A DNA stretch of 64,000 nt from Betaproteobacteria bacterium. GTDB taxonomy: Bacteria; Pseudomonadota; Gammaproteobacteria; Burkholderiales; JACQAP01. Shown here piece by piece: positions 49,572-58,157 of the stretch. The stretch's first letter is position 1; each line of letters opens with the position of its first letter. The notes under the pieces were generated by a model. The model was not told the origin of the DNA. It searched no databases and saw only the letters and a program-made list of their open reading frames with translations. The stretch spans positions 89,249 through 153,248 of the forward strand of contig JACQAP010000017.1 in the NCBI GenBank assembly GCA_016194905.1, in the 5' to 3' direction. Made by a program: the position numbers and the translations under genes.

Positions 49572-49616
49572 CATCGCCGTCTGCCGCGGCTTTGATGCCG
49601 GTGCAAGCTTGCTTCG
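49572..49616 (+). pseudogene. second decayed fragment of the NicO/LysE-like gene, 3' part
   Basis: TGCCGCGGC, GATGCCGGTGCAAGCT and GCTTCGA occur in the same order and spacing as in the last codons of the intact gene (44368-44406, encoding CRGVDTGASWLRS). It lies 40 bp after the repeat cluster and before the second DUF899 gene. Confidence 0.55.
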
Positions 49617-49748
49617 AGTCCATCGGAATCCCGTCACACTTGTAACTCCCATCGTTCGATACCCGGCGCTTAGACTATCTCATGACCAACCACCAAGTCG
49701 TATCGAGAAACGAACGATGAGGACACTTGAACGAAGGAGAGAAGAGCG

Positions 49749-50516
49749 ATGACGAAGCACATGACCGGGACACGTAAAGATTGGCTCGCTGCGCGGCTCG
49801 AGCTGCTCGAGACGGAGAAGGAGCTCACGCGGCGCAGCGACGAGCTGGCGCGGAGGCGGCAGGAGCTGCCGTGGGTCCGCATCGACAAGAAGTACCGATT
49901 CGAGACCGACGAAGGGAGTGCCTCGCTGGCGGACCTCTTCAAGGGACGCTCGCAGCTCCTCATCTATCACTACATGTTCGGGCCCGACTACACGGCGGGG
50001 TGTGCAACCTGCTCGACGATCGCCGACGGGTTCAACGGCTTCGTCGTCCACCTGGCGAATCACGACGTCACGCTTTCGGCGGTGTCGCGGGCGCCGCTCG
50101 CGAAGCTCCAGGCGTACAAGCGGCGGATGGGCTGGACGTTCCCCTGGGCGTCCTCGTTCGGCAACGACTTCAACCCCGACTTCAACGTCTCGTTCACCGA
50201 GGAGCAACAGCGCGAGGGGACCATCGAATACAACTACGAGCGTGGCGGCCACGCGATGGACGCGACGGCAGCGGTCCCGGAGCCGGTCGCCAAGAATGCG
50301 GCCATGACCGGAACCGACGCGGCCACGTACACGCGCGAGAGGCCGGGCATGAGCACATTCGTGATCGAGGACGGCGTCGTCTACCACACCTATTCCACCT
50401 ACGCGCGCGGACTGGACGGCCTGTGGGGCATGTACCAGTGGCTCGACCGCGCGCCCAAGGGGCGCAACGAGACGGGCATGTGGTGGAAGCGCCACGACGA
50501 GTACGACAAGCGCTGA
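49749..50516 (+). CDS. DUF899 family (thioredoxin-like) protein, copy 2
   Basis: 255 residues from the ATG at 49749 with GAAGGAG upstream. LPWVRIDKKYRFET, YHYMFGPDYTAGCATCSTIAD with its CxxC, VSRAPLAKLQAYKRRMGW, FNVSFTEEQQ and VYHTYSTYARGLDGLWG follow the family pattern. It is clearly a paralogue of the protein at 43025 but differs over most of its length, so it is not a recent copy. The downstream DUF2182 gene starts 28 bp later. Confidence 0.88.
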   Translation: MTKHMTGTRKDWLAARLELLETEKELTRRSDELARRRQELPWVRIDKKYRFETDEGSASLADLFKGRSQLLIYHYMFGPDYTAGCATCSTIADGFNGFVVHLANHDVTLSAVSRAPLAKLQAYKRRMGWTFPWASSFGNDFNPDFNVSFTEEQQREGTIEYNYERGGHAMDATAAVPEPVAKNAAMTGTDAATYTRERPGMSTFVIEDGVVYHTYSTYARGLDGLWGMYQWLDRAPKGRNETGMWWKRHDEYDKR

Positions 50517-50544
50517 GCGATTTCGCTGAGAGATCTCGCGTCGC

Positions 50545-51336
50545 ATGGTTTCCGATCGAGCTTCCCCGCATGCCTTTTTTGGCGTCTCGGCGCTGCTCTT
50601 CGCCGCCAGCGCGGCGGTGACGATCGTCTGGTGCGCGTCCATGTCGGCGATGGGCGAGATGTCGATGCCCGGCGGCTGGACGATGTCGATGGCGTGGATG
50701 CGGATGCCCGGACAGACGTGGCCCGGCGCCGCGGCATCGTTCCTCGGCATGTGGGTCGTGATGATGGTGGCGATGATGCTGCCATCCTTGGTGCCAATGC
50801 TGTGGCGCTATCGCCAGGCCGTCGGCAGGACAGGCGAGACGCGCCTGGGTCGGCTGACCGTGCTGGTGGGGGTGGGGTACTTCTTCGTGTGGACCGTGTT
50901 CGGTATGGCCGCCTTTGCGCTGGGCGTCGCGCTGGCCAAGGTCGAGATGGAACAGCCGGCGCTGGCGCGCGCCGTACCGATCGCGGTGGGTGTGGTCGTC
51001 CTGATCGCCGGCGCGCTCCAGTTCACCGCGTGGAAGGCACATCACCTTGCCTGCTGCCGGGCGGCACAGAGGCGCGGCCGTAAGTTGCCGGCCGACGCCG
51101 GCGCGGCCTGGCGATACGGCCTGCGCCTCGGCCTCCACTGCAGCTACTGCTGTGCCGGCCTGACGGCGATCCTCCTCGTCATCGGGGTCATGGACCTGCG
51201 CGCGATGACTGTCGTGGCGGCAGCCATCACCGTCGAACGTCTCGCACCGGCCGGTGAGCGCGTGGCGCGAGCCATCGGGGCCGTCGTCGTCGGGGCAGGG
51301 TTGTTTCTGATCGCGCGAGCTGCCGGGCTCGGATGA
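50545..51336 (+). CDS. DUF2182 integral membrane protein, methionine-rich
   Basis: 263 residues with about seven hydrophobic segments. The N-terminal periplasmic loop is rich in methionine (MSAMGEMSMPGGWTMSMAW and onwards, residues about 33-55), and the family core follows: FLGMWVVMMVAMMLPSLVPML, YFFVWTVFGMAAFALG and LHCSYCCAGLTAILLV. The methionines, cysteines and a HHLACC motif suggest metal (copper) handling. It is coupled with a DUF899 gene, a pairing that also suggests a redox-metal theme. The role is not established. Confidence 0.85.
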   Translation: MVSDRASPHAFFGVSALLFAASAAVTIVWCASMSAMGEMSMPGGWTMSMAWMRMPGQTWPGAAASFLGMWVVMMVAMMLPSLVPMLWRYRQAVGRTGETRLGRLTVLVGVGYFFVWTVFGMAAFALGVALAKVEMEQPALARAVPIAVGVVVLIAGALQFTAWKAHHLACCRAAQRRGRKLPADAGAAWRYGLRLGLHCSYCCAGLTAILLVIGVMDLRAMTVVAAAITVERLAPAGERVARAIGAVVVGAGLFLIARAAGLG

Positions 51337-51472
51337 CGCATCCGCATCGTAGAAACACGAACTGGCCGAGTGCCTCCGCCGCACAATTTCGATGGTAGAC
51401 CCCGTCCGTTCTTATGCAGCGGCTCGGCTTGGGCGTTAGGCCCCGATTACGTCGTAGAGCTCAAACAAACAC

Positions 51473-51862
51473 TCAGGTGCCGGTGGGATCGAGAAAAACA
51501 TAGAGGGAACGAATGAGTCCTCCCTCGAAAAGAGCGACATCGGTGCCAGTGACGGCAGTAGGACCATCAGGTGGGCCGGAGCGCCATTGCAAGCGCGCGG
51601 CACCGTTGTGACCGACAGCCGGTCCAACCGCGCGAAAGACGAAGTTCGGCGGCAGGCTGGCAAGCAGCGCAGTCACAGCTTCGGAGATTGCCGCGTGGCC
51701 GTTGACGGAGGCGTGCGGCTCATGCAGCACGGCGTCTTCGGCATAGAGCTCACGGATCGCCCCGATGCGCCGCCCGGCGTCGCGCTCGCCAAACACCCGT
51801 GCGAGGTTCGCCTGCATCAGGCCGTCATAGTTGATGAGGGTCGATTTGGGTCGATTGATCAT
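51473..51862 (-). CDS. NTF2-like (SnoaL family) protein
   Basis: 129 residues; the ATG at 51862 has AAGG in range. The NTF2-like cone fold is suggested by IGAIRELYAEDAVLHEPHASVNGHAAISEAVTAL, followed by the beta sheet with VTGTDVALFEGGLIRSLYVFLD. Members are small-molecule isomerases, hydrolases or binding proteins. It lies 13 bp after the small secreted repeat-protein gene on the same strand. The substrate is unknown. Confidence 0.8.
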   Translation of the reverse strand: MINRPKSTLINYDGLMQANLARVFGERDAGRRIGAIRELYAEDAVLHEPHASVNGHAAISEAVTALLASLPPNFVFRAVGPAVGHNGAARLQWRSGPPDGPTAVTGTDVALFEGGLIRSLYVFLDPTGT

Positions 51863-51875
51863 TTTCCGCCTTTCC

Positions 51876-52202
51876 CTAGTTCCTATCCGGAAGGTGTCCC
51901 GTCCACATGCGCATCAGATCGATATAGTCCTCGTCAATGCTGCGGGCGTGGACTGCCACGCCGGGCGAATTAGACGGTTTTGCACTCCAGTCCCGCATCA
52001 TGTCCGCCTTGGCGTCTTCCGCGCTACGAGAATGCACAATACCGGCAGGCGGCCCGCCCGGCGCCTTGTAGGTACGCATCAGGTCCGCGTGGGCGTCCTC
52101 GACGCTGCGCGTCACGATCTCCCGACCTGCATACGTCTCCGCGCTTGTCAGGCCCAGCATTACCAGGCCAACCACAACAAATATATTGCTGATCCGCTTC
52201 AC
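51876..52202 (-). CDS. small secreted protein with three tandem RSxxDxxxDLMR repeats
   Basis: 108 residues with a GTG start at 52202, preceded by GGAG eight bases upstream. A signal peptide (NIFVVVGLVMLGLTSAETYA) is followed by three copies of a 27-residue unit: RSVEDAHADLMRTYKAP at 32-48, RSAEDAKADMMRDWSAKP at 59-76 and RSIDEDYIDLMRMWTGHL at 87-104. The conserved Asp, Met and Arg of each unit are regularly spaced. I recognise no named family. It is placed between the NTF2-like protein gene and glucose dehydrogenase. Confidence 0.7.
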   Translation of the reverse strand: MKRISNIFVVVGLVMLGLTSAETYAGREIVTRSVEDAHADLMRTYKAPGGPPAGIVHSRSAEDAKADMMRDWSAKPSNSPGVAVHARSIDEDYIDLMRMWTGHLPDRN

Positions 52203-52360
52203 AACTGCGCTCCATTTCCAAATAGATGATCAATATGATTCGGGCATGCCGCGCACAAGGACCATCGCACGAAAGGTTTTATCGTTTGCACGTCGCGCCC
52301 GTCGCCATCACGAGTGGACAGCGCACTGTCCATTGGAGAGGTTGGCCGGCGTCGCGGTTG

Positions 52361-53809
52361 CTATTTGGGTGCTGAATATTTGAAGGCCAGGATCGCGCCC
52401 GGGTTTTCCAGCTTGAACGCTGCGCTTCCGGCGTCCGTCGTTCCTAGGTGAACAGCGTCGGTTGCAACGTAAATAGTCCCCCCATCAGGGCTGACAACAA
52501 CCTCGCGATAGCGATCCACCGCGCGGAACATTGGCTGCGCATCTCCCACGGGGAGGCTGTCGGTGTCGTCCAGCTTCACGCGATAGACCACGCCGCGCTT
52601 GAGACTGGCGATCAGCAGCGAATGCTCCCAGCCGGGAACGCCGCTCTTTCCACCCTTGTAGTAGATGACCGAAGACGGCGCAATGGTCGGCCAGCAGATG
52701 TAGAAGAGGTCTTTATCGGCACATGCGGGGTCGGTGTAACTGTAGTCGTTGTCGACTGTGAACAGCGTCTTGATCGGTTCGACGAAATCGGGATCTGACC
52801 AGTCCGACTCCTTCTGCACAGGAACCCCCGGCGGGGCCGTCTTGCCGTTTTGCGCAGGATCCTTGACGGATTCGCATCCGCCGGTGGTGGCAGAGTAGTT
52901 GGCGTAGGCGTAGCCGGCGTTGTCCTTGCGGCCGGCCACATAGGGCCAGCCATAGTTCTTGCCGCGCAGGATGAGGTTCAACTCGTCATCGCTGTTCGGG
53001 CCATGGTCTGTCGCGAACAGTTTGCCACTTGGGCTGAAGACCATGCCCTGGGTGTTACGGATGCCCCATGCGTATACGTGACTCTTTACCCCGTGAATGA
53101 CGGGATTGTCCGCAGGAATGGTCCCGTCGAGATTCAGTCGAAGAATCTTGCCGGCATAGTGCCGCCAGTCAGTCGCCTTCACTTCGTCGGCCGTCGGTAA
53201 CGTTTGTGCCTGGTTGGGCACGCAGAGATATGCCAACTGATTCGCGCCCTGGTCGCCGATCGAGTAGTACAGCTTCTGGTCCGGGCCGAACAGCAGGCGC
53301 GCAGACTGGTGGTCGTGCGAGGAAGGCAGGCCCTTGATGAGGTCCACCGGCGACGCGAGCTTCTGCGCCTTCGCGTCGTACGTGTAGCGGCGGATCAAGG
53401 TGCGATTGGGCGTGATGCCGCCTTGTCTCGCGTCGTAGGTCATCGAGACGTAGATGAAGTCGTGCCCCTTGCCCTTGAGCAGGTCGGGGTGCAAGGCCAG
53501 TCCGAGCAGGCCATCCTGGGCGTCTTCGGAATGGATCGCGTCGTCAATCTGTGCGGCGACTATTGTCATCCCTGACTGGGGATCGACGCGCGTGACGCGC
53601 TTGGTGATCTGCTCGGTCAGCCAAAGGTACCCGTCCGGTCCGAAGACCATGTTGTGCGGATTGGCGAGGCCCGTCGCCACGACCCGCTTCTCGAAAGTTT
53701 CCTTCATCGGCGCGATCGGTGCGCCCGGCGCCGGAGGAAGATCGGCATGCGCCGCCGCCATGATGGCGGCGCCGCATATCGCGACCACGCAACGCAAGAT
53801 TTTTATCAT
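52361..53809 (-). CDS. soluble PQQ-dependent glucose/sugar dehydrogenase (GdhB type)
   Basis: 482 residues from the ATG at 53809 with AAGGAG upstream. A signal peptide ends at AAAHA. The six-bladed quinoprotein fold of the Acinetobacter soluble glucose dehydrogenase is followed closely: SSHDHQSARLLFGPDQKLYYSIGDQG with the catalytic histidine (H167), GIRNTQGMVFSP with the PQQ-binding Arg and Asn, KNYGWPYVAG, YICWPTIAPSS and SLKRGVVYR. It oxidises aldose sugars to lactones in the periplasm with PQQ, which must be made or taken up elsewhere. Confidence 0.93.
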   Translation of the reverse strand: MIKILRCVVAICGAAIMAAAHADLPPAPGAPIAPMKETFEKRVVATGLANPHNMVFGPDGYLWLTEQITKRVTRVDPQSGMTIVAAQIDDAIHSEDAQDGLLGLALHPDLLKGKGHDFIYVSMTYDARQGGITPNRTLIRRYTYDAKAQKLASPVDLIKGLPSSHDHQSARLLFGPDQKLYYSIGDQGANQLAYLCVPNQAQTLPTADEVKATDWRHYAGKILRLNLDGTIPADNPVIHGVKSHVYAWGIRNTQGMVFSPSGKLFATDHGPNSDDELNLILRGKNYGWPYVAGRKDNAGYAYANYSATTGGCESVKDPAQNGKTAPPGVPVQKESDWSDPDFVEPIKTLFTVDNDYSYTDPACADKDLFYICWPTIAPSSVIYYKGGKSGVPGWEHSLLIASLKRGVVYRVKLDDTDSLPVGDAQPMFRAVDRYREVVVSPDGGTIYVATDAVHLGTTDAGSAAFKLENPGAILAFKYSAPK

Positions 53810-53876
53810 CGTAAGCTCCTTGTTCAAATTTGAAGTTACTCGGAGGTCGGGTGCCCGGACCGGGCGACGGGTGTGT

Positions 53877-54722
53877 TCACAGACGGCCCTCTTGAACGAG
53901 GCGCGTCCGAATCGCCGCAATGTGCGCCTCACCATCGCGCAGCGCGTCCGGCGACGTGTGGACCGAGTAGTAGCCGGGGACGAGATCATGCTCGTGCGGA
54001 GCGGCCGAGCCGAGAACGAACTCGGTATCGGTCAGCGCTTTGAATTCCACCGCTTGGCTCGACGGCTCGAAAGCTGCGAGATCGCCGTGCTGCAGTACAT
54101 CGGGCGCCGACAAGACACCCGATGCGATGGCGACCCAGAGAACGGTATGGCCCGCCGGTGGCTCGTAACGCCAGTGCTCGCCGGCCTTCAGTCGCACGGC
54201 AAGATAGTTGATCGGCGAAGGGGACTCGATGGCGCTCGATGCAGACCGGTAGTTTCCCAGCAGGACGCGTGCCGGGCCATCTTCCCGCACATCTTCGGGC
54301 GCCTGAAAGATGCTTACGGTTGGGCCCAATTCGAGTTCCGGCGGCAAGGCGATCCACAACTGGAAGCCGCGCGTCCGGCCTGCTTTGTCGAGACCGCCGC
54401 CATGCCACATGCCGCGTCCAGCCTGCATCCATTCGACGCCACCCGCCGGTAGTGTGCCCCTGATGTTGTCGGGATCGATATAGCTCACCGCACCTTCCGC
54501 AACGTAGGTCAGGGTGGCGATACCCGAGTGGGGGTGCAGAGGCCCGTTGAACGGTGCGCCCTCATGGTCGAAAAGGTCGAGGAACACGAACGGCTTCAGG
54601 ATCTCGCCGAAGTCGGACGGGCTCATCAAACGAGTAATGGGACCGTGCGCTTGACCACGGGTACGACGCGCGATCGCCCGTGCCAGGCGTGGTGCGATTG
54701 ATCTAGTAGGTGCAAGGATCAT
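53877..54722 (-). CDS. pirin family protein
   Basis: 281 residues from the ATG at 54722 with AGAGGAA upstream. FVFLDLFDHEGAPF, HPHSGIATLTYVAEGAVSYID and GGVEWMQAGRGMWHGG are the pirin cupin motifs with the iron-binding histidines and glutamate; a second, degenerate cupin domain follows from about 150. Bacterial pirins may act as quercetinases or bind regulators; the role here is open. It follows the FMN-reductase gene by 29 bp. Confidence 0.92.
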   Translation of the reverse strand: MILAPTRSIAPRLARAIARRTRGQAHGPITRLMSPSDFGEILKPFVFLDLFDHEGAPFNGPLHPHSGIATLTYVAEGAVSYIDPDNIRGTLPAGGVEWMQAGRGMWHGGGLDKAGRTRGFQLWIALPPELELGPTVSIFQAPEDVREDGPARVLLGNYRSASSAIESPSPINYLAVRLKAGEHWRYEPPAGHTVLWVAIASGVLSAPDVLQHGDLAAFEPSSQAVEFKALTDTEFVLGSAAPHEHDLVPGYYSVHTSPDALRDGEAHIAAIRTRLVQEGRL

Positions 54723-54751
54723 TGGGGTTCCTCTGAAAAAAAGCGCAGGAA

Positions 54752-55363
54752 TCAGAGCCGTTGCTGCGCAATGGCGGATCGGGACGCGCGGGCGCGCGCC
54801 GCCTTCAGCGCCATGGTCCACCACAGCAGATCGTCGATCAGCATCCCGGCGGGCCCTTCAAGCTGAGCCAGTCCCGCTTCAACATCGCCGCCCTGGAAGT
54901 GAGCCCACAGCGTCGCGGCAGGGATGTGGACCGATGAGCGAACCGGGGCGAGCTGAAGTTCGACCGCGGTCTCGCGGAGCTGCTGGACGCTGCGTACGCC
55001 CGCCCCACCGCCATAGCTCACGAAAGCCGCCGCCTTGCGATTCCACTCCGGATAGACCCAGTCGATGGCGTTCTTGAGCACCGCTGCGGGGCCGTAGTTG
55101 TATTCAGGGGTGACGAAGACGAAGCCGTCGGACTGCGCGATCGCGGCGGTCCATTGCTTCACGATGTCGTTCTCATACGGCGGCCGGCCGGGCATGGCGG
55201 GTGGCACGGGCTGGTCGAAGAAGGGCATCGGAAAATCGCGGAGGTCCAACAGCCTCGCTTCGACGCCATCGCGCTTCTTCAGATGCTGCAAAATCCACTT
55301 CGCGGGCTTTTCCGAGAAACGGCCCTCGCGCGTGCTTCCAACGATGACGGAAATGACGGTCAT
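54752..55363 (-). CDS. NADPH-dependent FMN reductase
   Basis: 203 residues from MTVISVIVGSTREGRFSEK at 55363. SVIVGSTREGRFSEK binds FMN phosphate, PEYNYGPAAVLKNAIDWVYPEW is the typical flavodoxin-like motif and FVSYGGGAGVRSVQQLRE follows. It reduces FMN, quinones or azo compounds with NADPH. It is the first gene of a two-gene unit with pirin, divergent from the LysR gene at 55462, a common arrangement for quinone-stress regulons. Confidence 0.92.
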   Translation of the reverse strand: MTVISVIVGSTREGRFSEKPAKWILQHLKKRDGVEARLLDLRDFPMPFFDQPVPPAMPGRPPYENDIVKQWTAAIAQSDGFVFVTPEYNYGPAAVLKNAIDWVYPEWNRKAAAFVSYGGGAGVRSVQQLRETAVELQLAPVRSSVHIPAATLWAHFQGGDVEAGLAQLEGPAGMLIDDLLWWTMALKAARARASRSAIAQQRL

Positions 55364-55461
55364 GCTTTTAATCCTTTCGGTTCGTCGAAAGCACAATATC
55401 GCCGCGTCTCCAATCGTGGTAGCCTATATTTTTCGATACAAACCATCGTTGGCGTCGATAT

Positions 55462-56394
55462 ATGCTCGACGGCGTTTCTCTCGACCACCTGCGCATCTTC
55501 ATCGCGGCAGCCGATGAAGGAAGCTTTTCGGCGGGCGGACGCCGATTGCGAAGAGCGCAATCGGTCATCAGCCAAACGCTTGCGAATCTGGAGGCCCAGC
55601 TCGGCGTCAAATTGTTCGACCGCTCCAGCCGCTCCCCGGTGTTGACCAGTCAGGGCTTGGCGCTTCTTGCCGAAGCGCGCGCGGTCGTCGGTCGAATGGA
55701 TGTTTTCAAGGCCCGGGCGAAGGGCCTGTCGGACGGCCTCGAGCCCGAACTGAGCGTCGTGGTGGACGTGATGTTCCCGCTCGAACAGCTCACCTGCGCC
55801 ATCGCGGCATTTCAAGAAAAATTTCCAGCGACGCCGCTCAGGCTGTATGTCGAAGCACTGGGTGCGGTTTTGCAGCCGGTGATGGACGGTCGCTGTGCCT
55901 TCGGGGTGATGGGCTCTCTGCCCACCGCCCCGGCACACCTCACACGCGAGCGCCTGCTCAGCGTCGGCTGGGCGTTTGTTGCGTCCCCGATCCATCCTCT
56001 GGCGTCACTCAAGGGCGCAATTCCATCGCGTTTCCTTGCGCAGCACAGGCAACTCGTCCTGACGGACCGTTCCGAACTGTCGCAGGGAAAAGAGTTCGGC
56101 GTTTTTTCCGAAAACACCTGGCGGCTTGCCGACCTCGGCGCGAAGCACGCCTTCTTGCGCGCAGGTCTGGGCTGGGGCGGCATGCCGGCGGGCGTGATCG
56201 CAACCGATTTGGCAAATGGATCCTTGGTGAAAATCGGGATCGAGGACATACCCGACGCCAACCTCATTATGGTGATGTCCGCAGTGTTCCGAACAGACAG
56301 GCCGCCCGGCCCGGCTGGGCGCTGGCTGATCGAACACCTCAAGGCAAGCACTGCAAGGCGTGCAGCGCCTGCTAAAGCAAAGCGCGCGCGGTAG
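55462..56394 (+). CDS. LysR family transcriptional regulator
   Basis: 310 residues with the LysR winged helix (FIAAADEGSFSAGGRRLRRAQSVISQTLANLE) at the N-terminus and a substrate-binding domain up to about 290. The last 18 codons encode a basic, alanine-rich tail (KASTARRAAPAKAKRAR). The DNA for this tail and 9 bases after the stop are repeated exactly at 61524-61588. It is divergent from the FMN reductase/pirin pair and probably controls it. Confidence 0.92.
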   Translation: MLDGVSLDHLRIFIAAADEGSFSAGGRRLRRAQSVISQTLANLEAQLGVKLFDRSSRSPVLTSQGLALLAEARAVVGRMDVFKARAKGLSDGLEPELSVVVDVMFPLEQLTCAIAAFQEKFPATPLRLYVEALGAVLQPVMDGRCAFGVMGSLPTAPAHLTRERLLSVGWAFVASPIHPLASLKGAIPSRFLAQHRQLVLTDRSELSQGKEFGVFSENTWRLADLGAKHAFLRAGLGWGGMPAGVIATDLANGSLVKIGIEDIPDANLIMVMSAVFRTDRPPGPAGRWLIEHLKASTARRAAPAKAKRAR

Positions 56395-56403
56395 GGCCGG
56401 CGA
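56339..56403 (+). repeat. 65-bp direct repeat, copy 1 (3' end of the LysR gene)
   Basis: The 65 bases from TCAAGGCAAGCACTGC to GGTAGGGCCGGCGA are identical to 61524-61588, same orientation. Copy 1 includes the last 18 codons and stop of the LysR gene; copy 2 stands alone. The 5.1-kb stretch in between is mixed accessory material. Confidence 0.95.
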
Positions 56404-56474
56404 GTCGAGCTGCTCGGCGCGCCACATGGGGAAACGGCGTTTCAATCTGGTATTGCTATTAGTGCTTTATGCAT
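56401..56474 (+). repeat. interspersed composite repeat, copy with both halves
   Basis: It joins the GAGCTGCTCGGCGCGCC unit (as at 33264 and 58369) to the AAACGGCGTTTCAATCTGG and AGTGCTTTATGCAT units (as at 44451 and, in part, 58395). A further CGCAGAGG-type repeat follows at 56495-56540. Confidence 0.75.
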
Positions 56475-56573
56475 TTATACAGGCCCATGACCCGCTTCCT
56501 CCACTTCCTCTGTGCGCTTCCTCTGCGCTTCCTTGTGCTGAAACGGGAAAGGTGGGCTGTCCCCCATTTACGA

Positions 56574-56825
56574 TCATGGCGAATTGACAAACTGGCGAGC
56601 AAGCGCCGGCCAGACAGTTTCATCTATTCCGAATTTGGCGTACATGAAGGTGGTCACAAAGGCGCCCGCGGTCGAGTGCCTGGTGGGATTGCTGTCCACG
56701 CCAAAAATGTGGAAGGGAACCAATTGATCCCTGGCGTATTGAATGCCGTCATATAAGACCCGGACTTGCCCGTCTTCGAATTCAACGAGTCGCGCTTGCG
56801 CATTGATTCCGATTTCCGATGGCAT
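56574..56825 (-). CDS. small hypothetical protein, 83 aa
   Basis: The protein begins MPSEIGINAQARLVEFEDGQ at 56825 with GGAGGGAG seven bases upstream, so this start is favoured over the longer frame that begins at 57059. It continues VRVLYDGIQYARDQLVPFHIFG and ends WPALARQFVNSP. No signal peptide or membrane segment is visible. I do not recognise the family. It is convergent with the LysR gene and divergent from the cytochrome gene at 57112. Confidence 0.55.
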   Translation of the reverse strand: MPSEIGINAQARLVEFEDGQVRVLYDGIQYARDQLVPFHIFGVDSNPTRHSTAGAFVTTFMYAKFGIDETVWPALARQFVNSP

Positions 56826-57111
56826 CGCATCTCCCTCCAATCCGGGGCATGGGGGAACTTCCGTCAATTCGAGGCGGTATGACGAAAGCCTACACCTGCC
56901 GTCGGGGAAAATAAATCCGTCCCCTTTTTGAAATGGCCAGGTTTTCGATTCTCCCCCAGCTTCCAAACCCGAGCTAGAATCATGGTCGCGTCGGGGCTGG
57001 CGGGATGCGACAGACTGATTCGCCATGGCGTATGCTGTACGTGCGTAAGGGCCATGCATTTAGCTCCACACACGCGGCGCCAACGACAATAACAAGCAAT
57101 CGGAGGAGAAG

Positions 57112-57675
57112 ATGCTGAGAAGCGTGGTAGTCGCGTCGATCGTATTGGGGTGTGGTCATCTCATTGCGGGCACTGCGCGGGCAGAAACGCCGCAGCAGGT
57201 TCTGGCTGGGTACGCGGCGCAAGAGCGCGCGAAAGACCCATCGTTCGCCGGATTCTCCGCCGAACGCGGCGAGGCGTTCTATCTCGAACCGCATAAGGTC
57301 AAAGGCGCCACTGGCCTGTGGAGCTGCTCGTCGTGCCATTTGAAGGACGCGCGCTACTCGGTGCTTGCGCATCAAACGGACATCCCCTGTCGCACCTGTC
57401 ATGTCATCAACGATTGGGAGCACCCCGATCCCAAGCATGCCAAGAAGCGCCACATAGAGCCTTTCGCCCCCTCCGCGAATCCGAAGCGTCTCAGCGATCC
57501 GCGATACGTCGAAACCTTCCTGAGGCTGAACTGCCTGCTCCTGCTGGAGCGCGAATGCACGACGCTCGAGAAAGGCGACGTGCTCACCTACCTGATGGCA
57601 TTCGAAGGTGGCAACAAGGGCGACCTGATCAACGTCGCGAGTAGATCGGCGAAACGCGCTGCCGTACCGCAATGA
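57112..57675 (+). CDS. DUF1924-type dihaem cytochrome c
   Basis: 187 residues. A signal peptide ends near GTARA-E (residue 24). Two haem c sites are seen: CSSCH at 72-76 and CRTCH at 93-97, followed by the DUF1924 pattern HIEPFAPSANPKRLSDPRYVETFLRLNC and an ERECTTLEKGDVLTYLMAFEGG tail. It is a periplasmic electron carrier, usually paired with a small cytochrome b-like membrane protein, as here 21 bp downstream. GGAGGAG precedes the ATG. Confidence 0.88.
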   Translation: MLRSVVVASIVLGCGHLIAGTARAETPQQVLAGYAAQERAKDPSFAGFSAERGEAFYLEPHKVKGATGLWSCSSCHLKDARYSVLAHQTDIPCRTCHVINDWEHPDPKHAKKRHIEPFAPSANPKRLSDPRYVETFLRLNCLLLLERECTTLEKGDVLTYLMAFEGGNKGDLINVASRSAKRAAVPQ

Positions 57676-57696
57676 ATTACTGCACGTAGGAAGGCG

Positions 57697-58146
57697 ATGC
57701 GACTCTCCCGAGGTCATCGCCACTGGGTCTACTGGAGCGGCGCCGCGCTGTTTGCTACCGGGGCGCTGTGGCTGGTGTACCGCTATTTCATGCGGGAGCA
57801 TGGGGAGTACGGCGAACCTCCGCATCCGATGGAGGAGTGGTGGCTGCGCCTGCACGGCACCGCCGCGGTGCTCATGCTCATCATCGCCGGATCCCTGCTG
57901 CCGATTCACGTGCGCGTCGGCTGGCATCAACGCAAGAATCTGCTGGCGGGCTGCGTCGTCGTCGCGATCATGGTGCTGCTGATTATTTCAGGGTATGTGC
58001 TGTACTACAGCGACGAGCAAACCCGGCCTGTCGTCAGCATGGTGCATTGGATCATCGGCCTCGGTGCACCGGTCGCGCTGATCTGGCACATCGTGACAGG
58101 ACGGGGCACGCGCTCGACGAGCGACGATTTGGTCGGACCACGCTAA
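57697..58146 (+). CDS. small cytochrome b-like membrane protein (DUF4405 type)
   Basis: 149 residues with three or four hydrophobic segments. Histidines spaced for haem b stand in RLHGTAAVLMLI (about H53), SMVHWIIGLG (about H121) and ALIWHIVTGRG (about H131). It probably shuttles electrons between the quinone pool and the dihaem cytochrome c encoded just upstream. The C-terminus runs into a GGTCGGACCACG repeat word. The cellular substrate of the pair is unknown. Confidence 0.8.
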   Translation: MRLSRGHRHWVYWSGAALFATGALWLVYRYFMREHGEYGEPPHPMEEWWLRLHGTAAVLMLIIAGSLLPIHVRVGWHQRKNLLAGCVVVAIMVLLIISGYVLYYSDEQTRPVVSMVHWIIGLGAPVALIWHIVTGRGTRSTSDDLVGPR

Positions 58147-58157
58147 GTACTTCGCTA

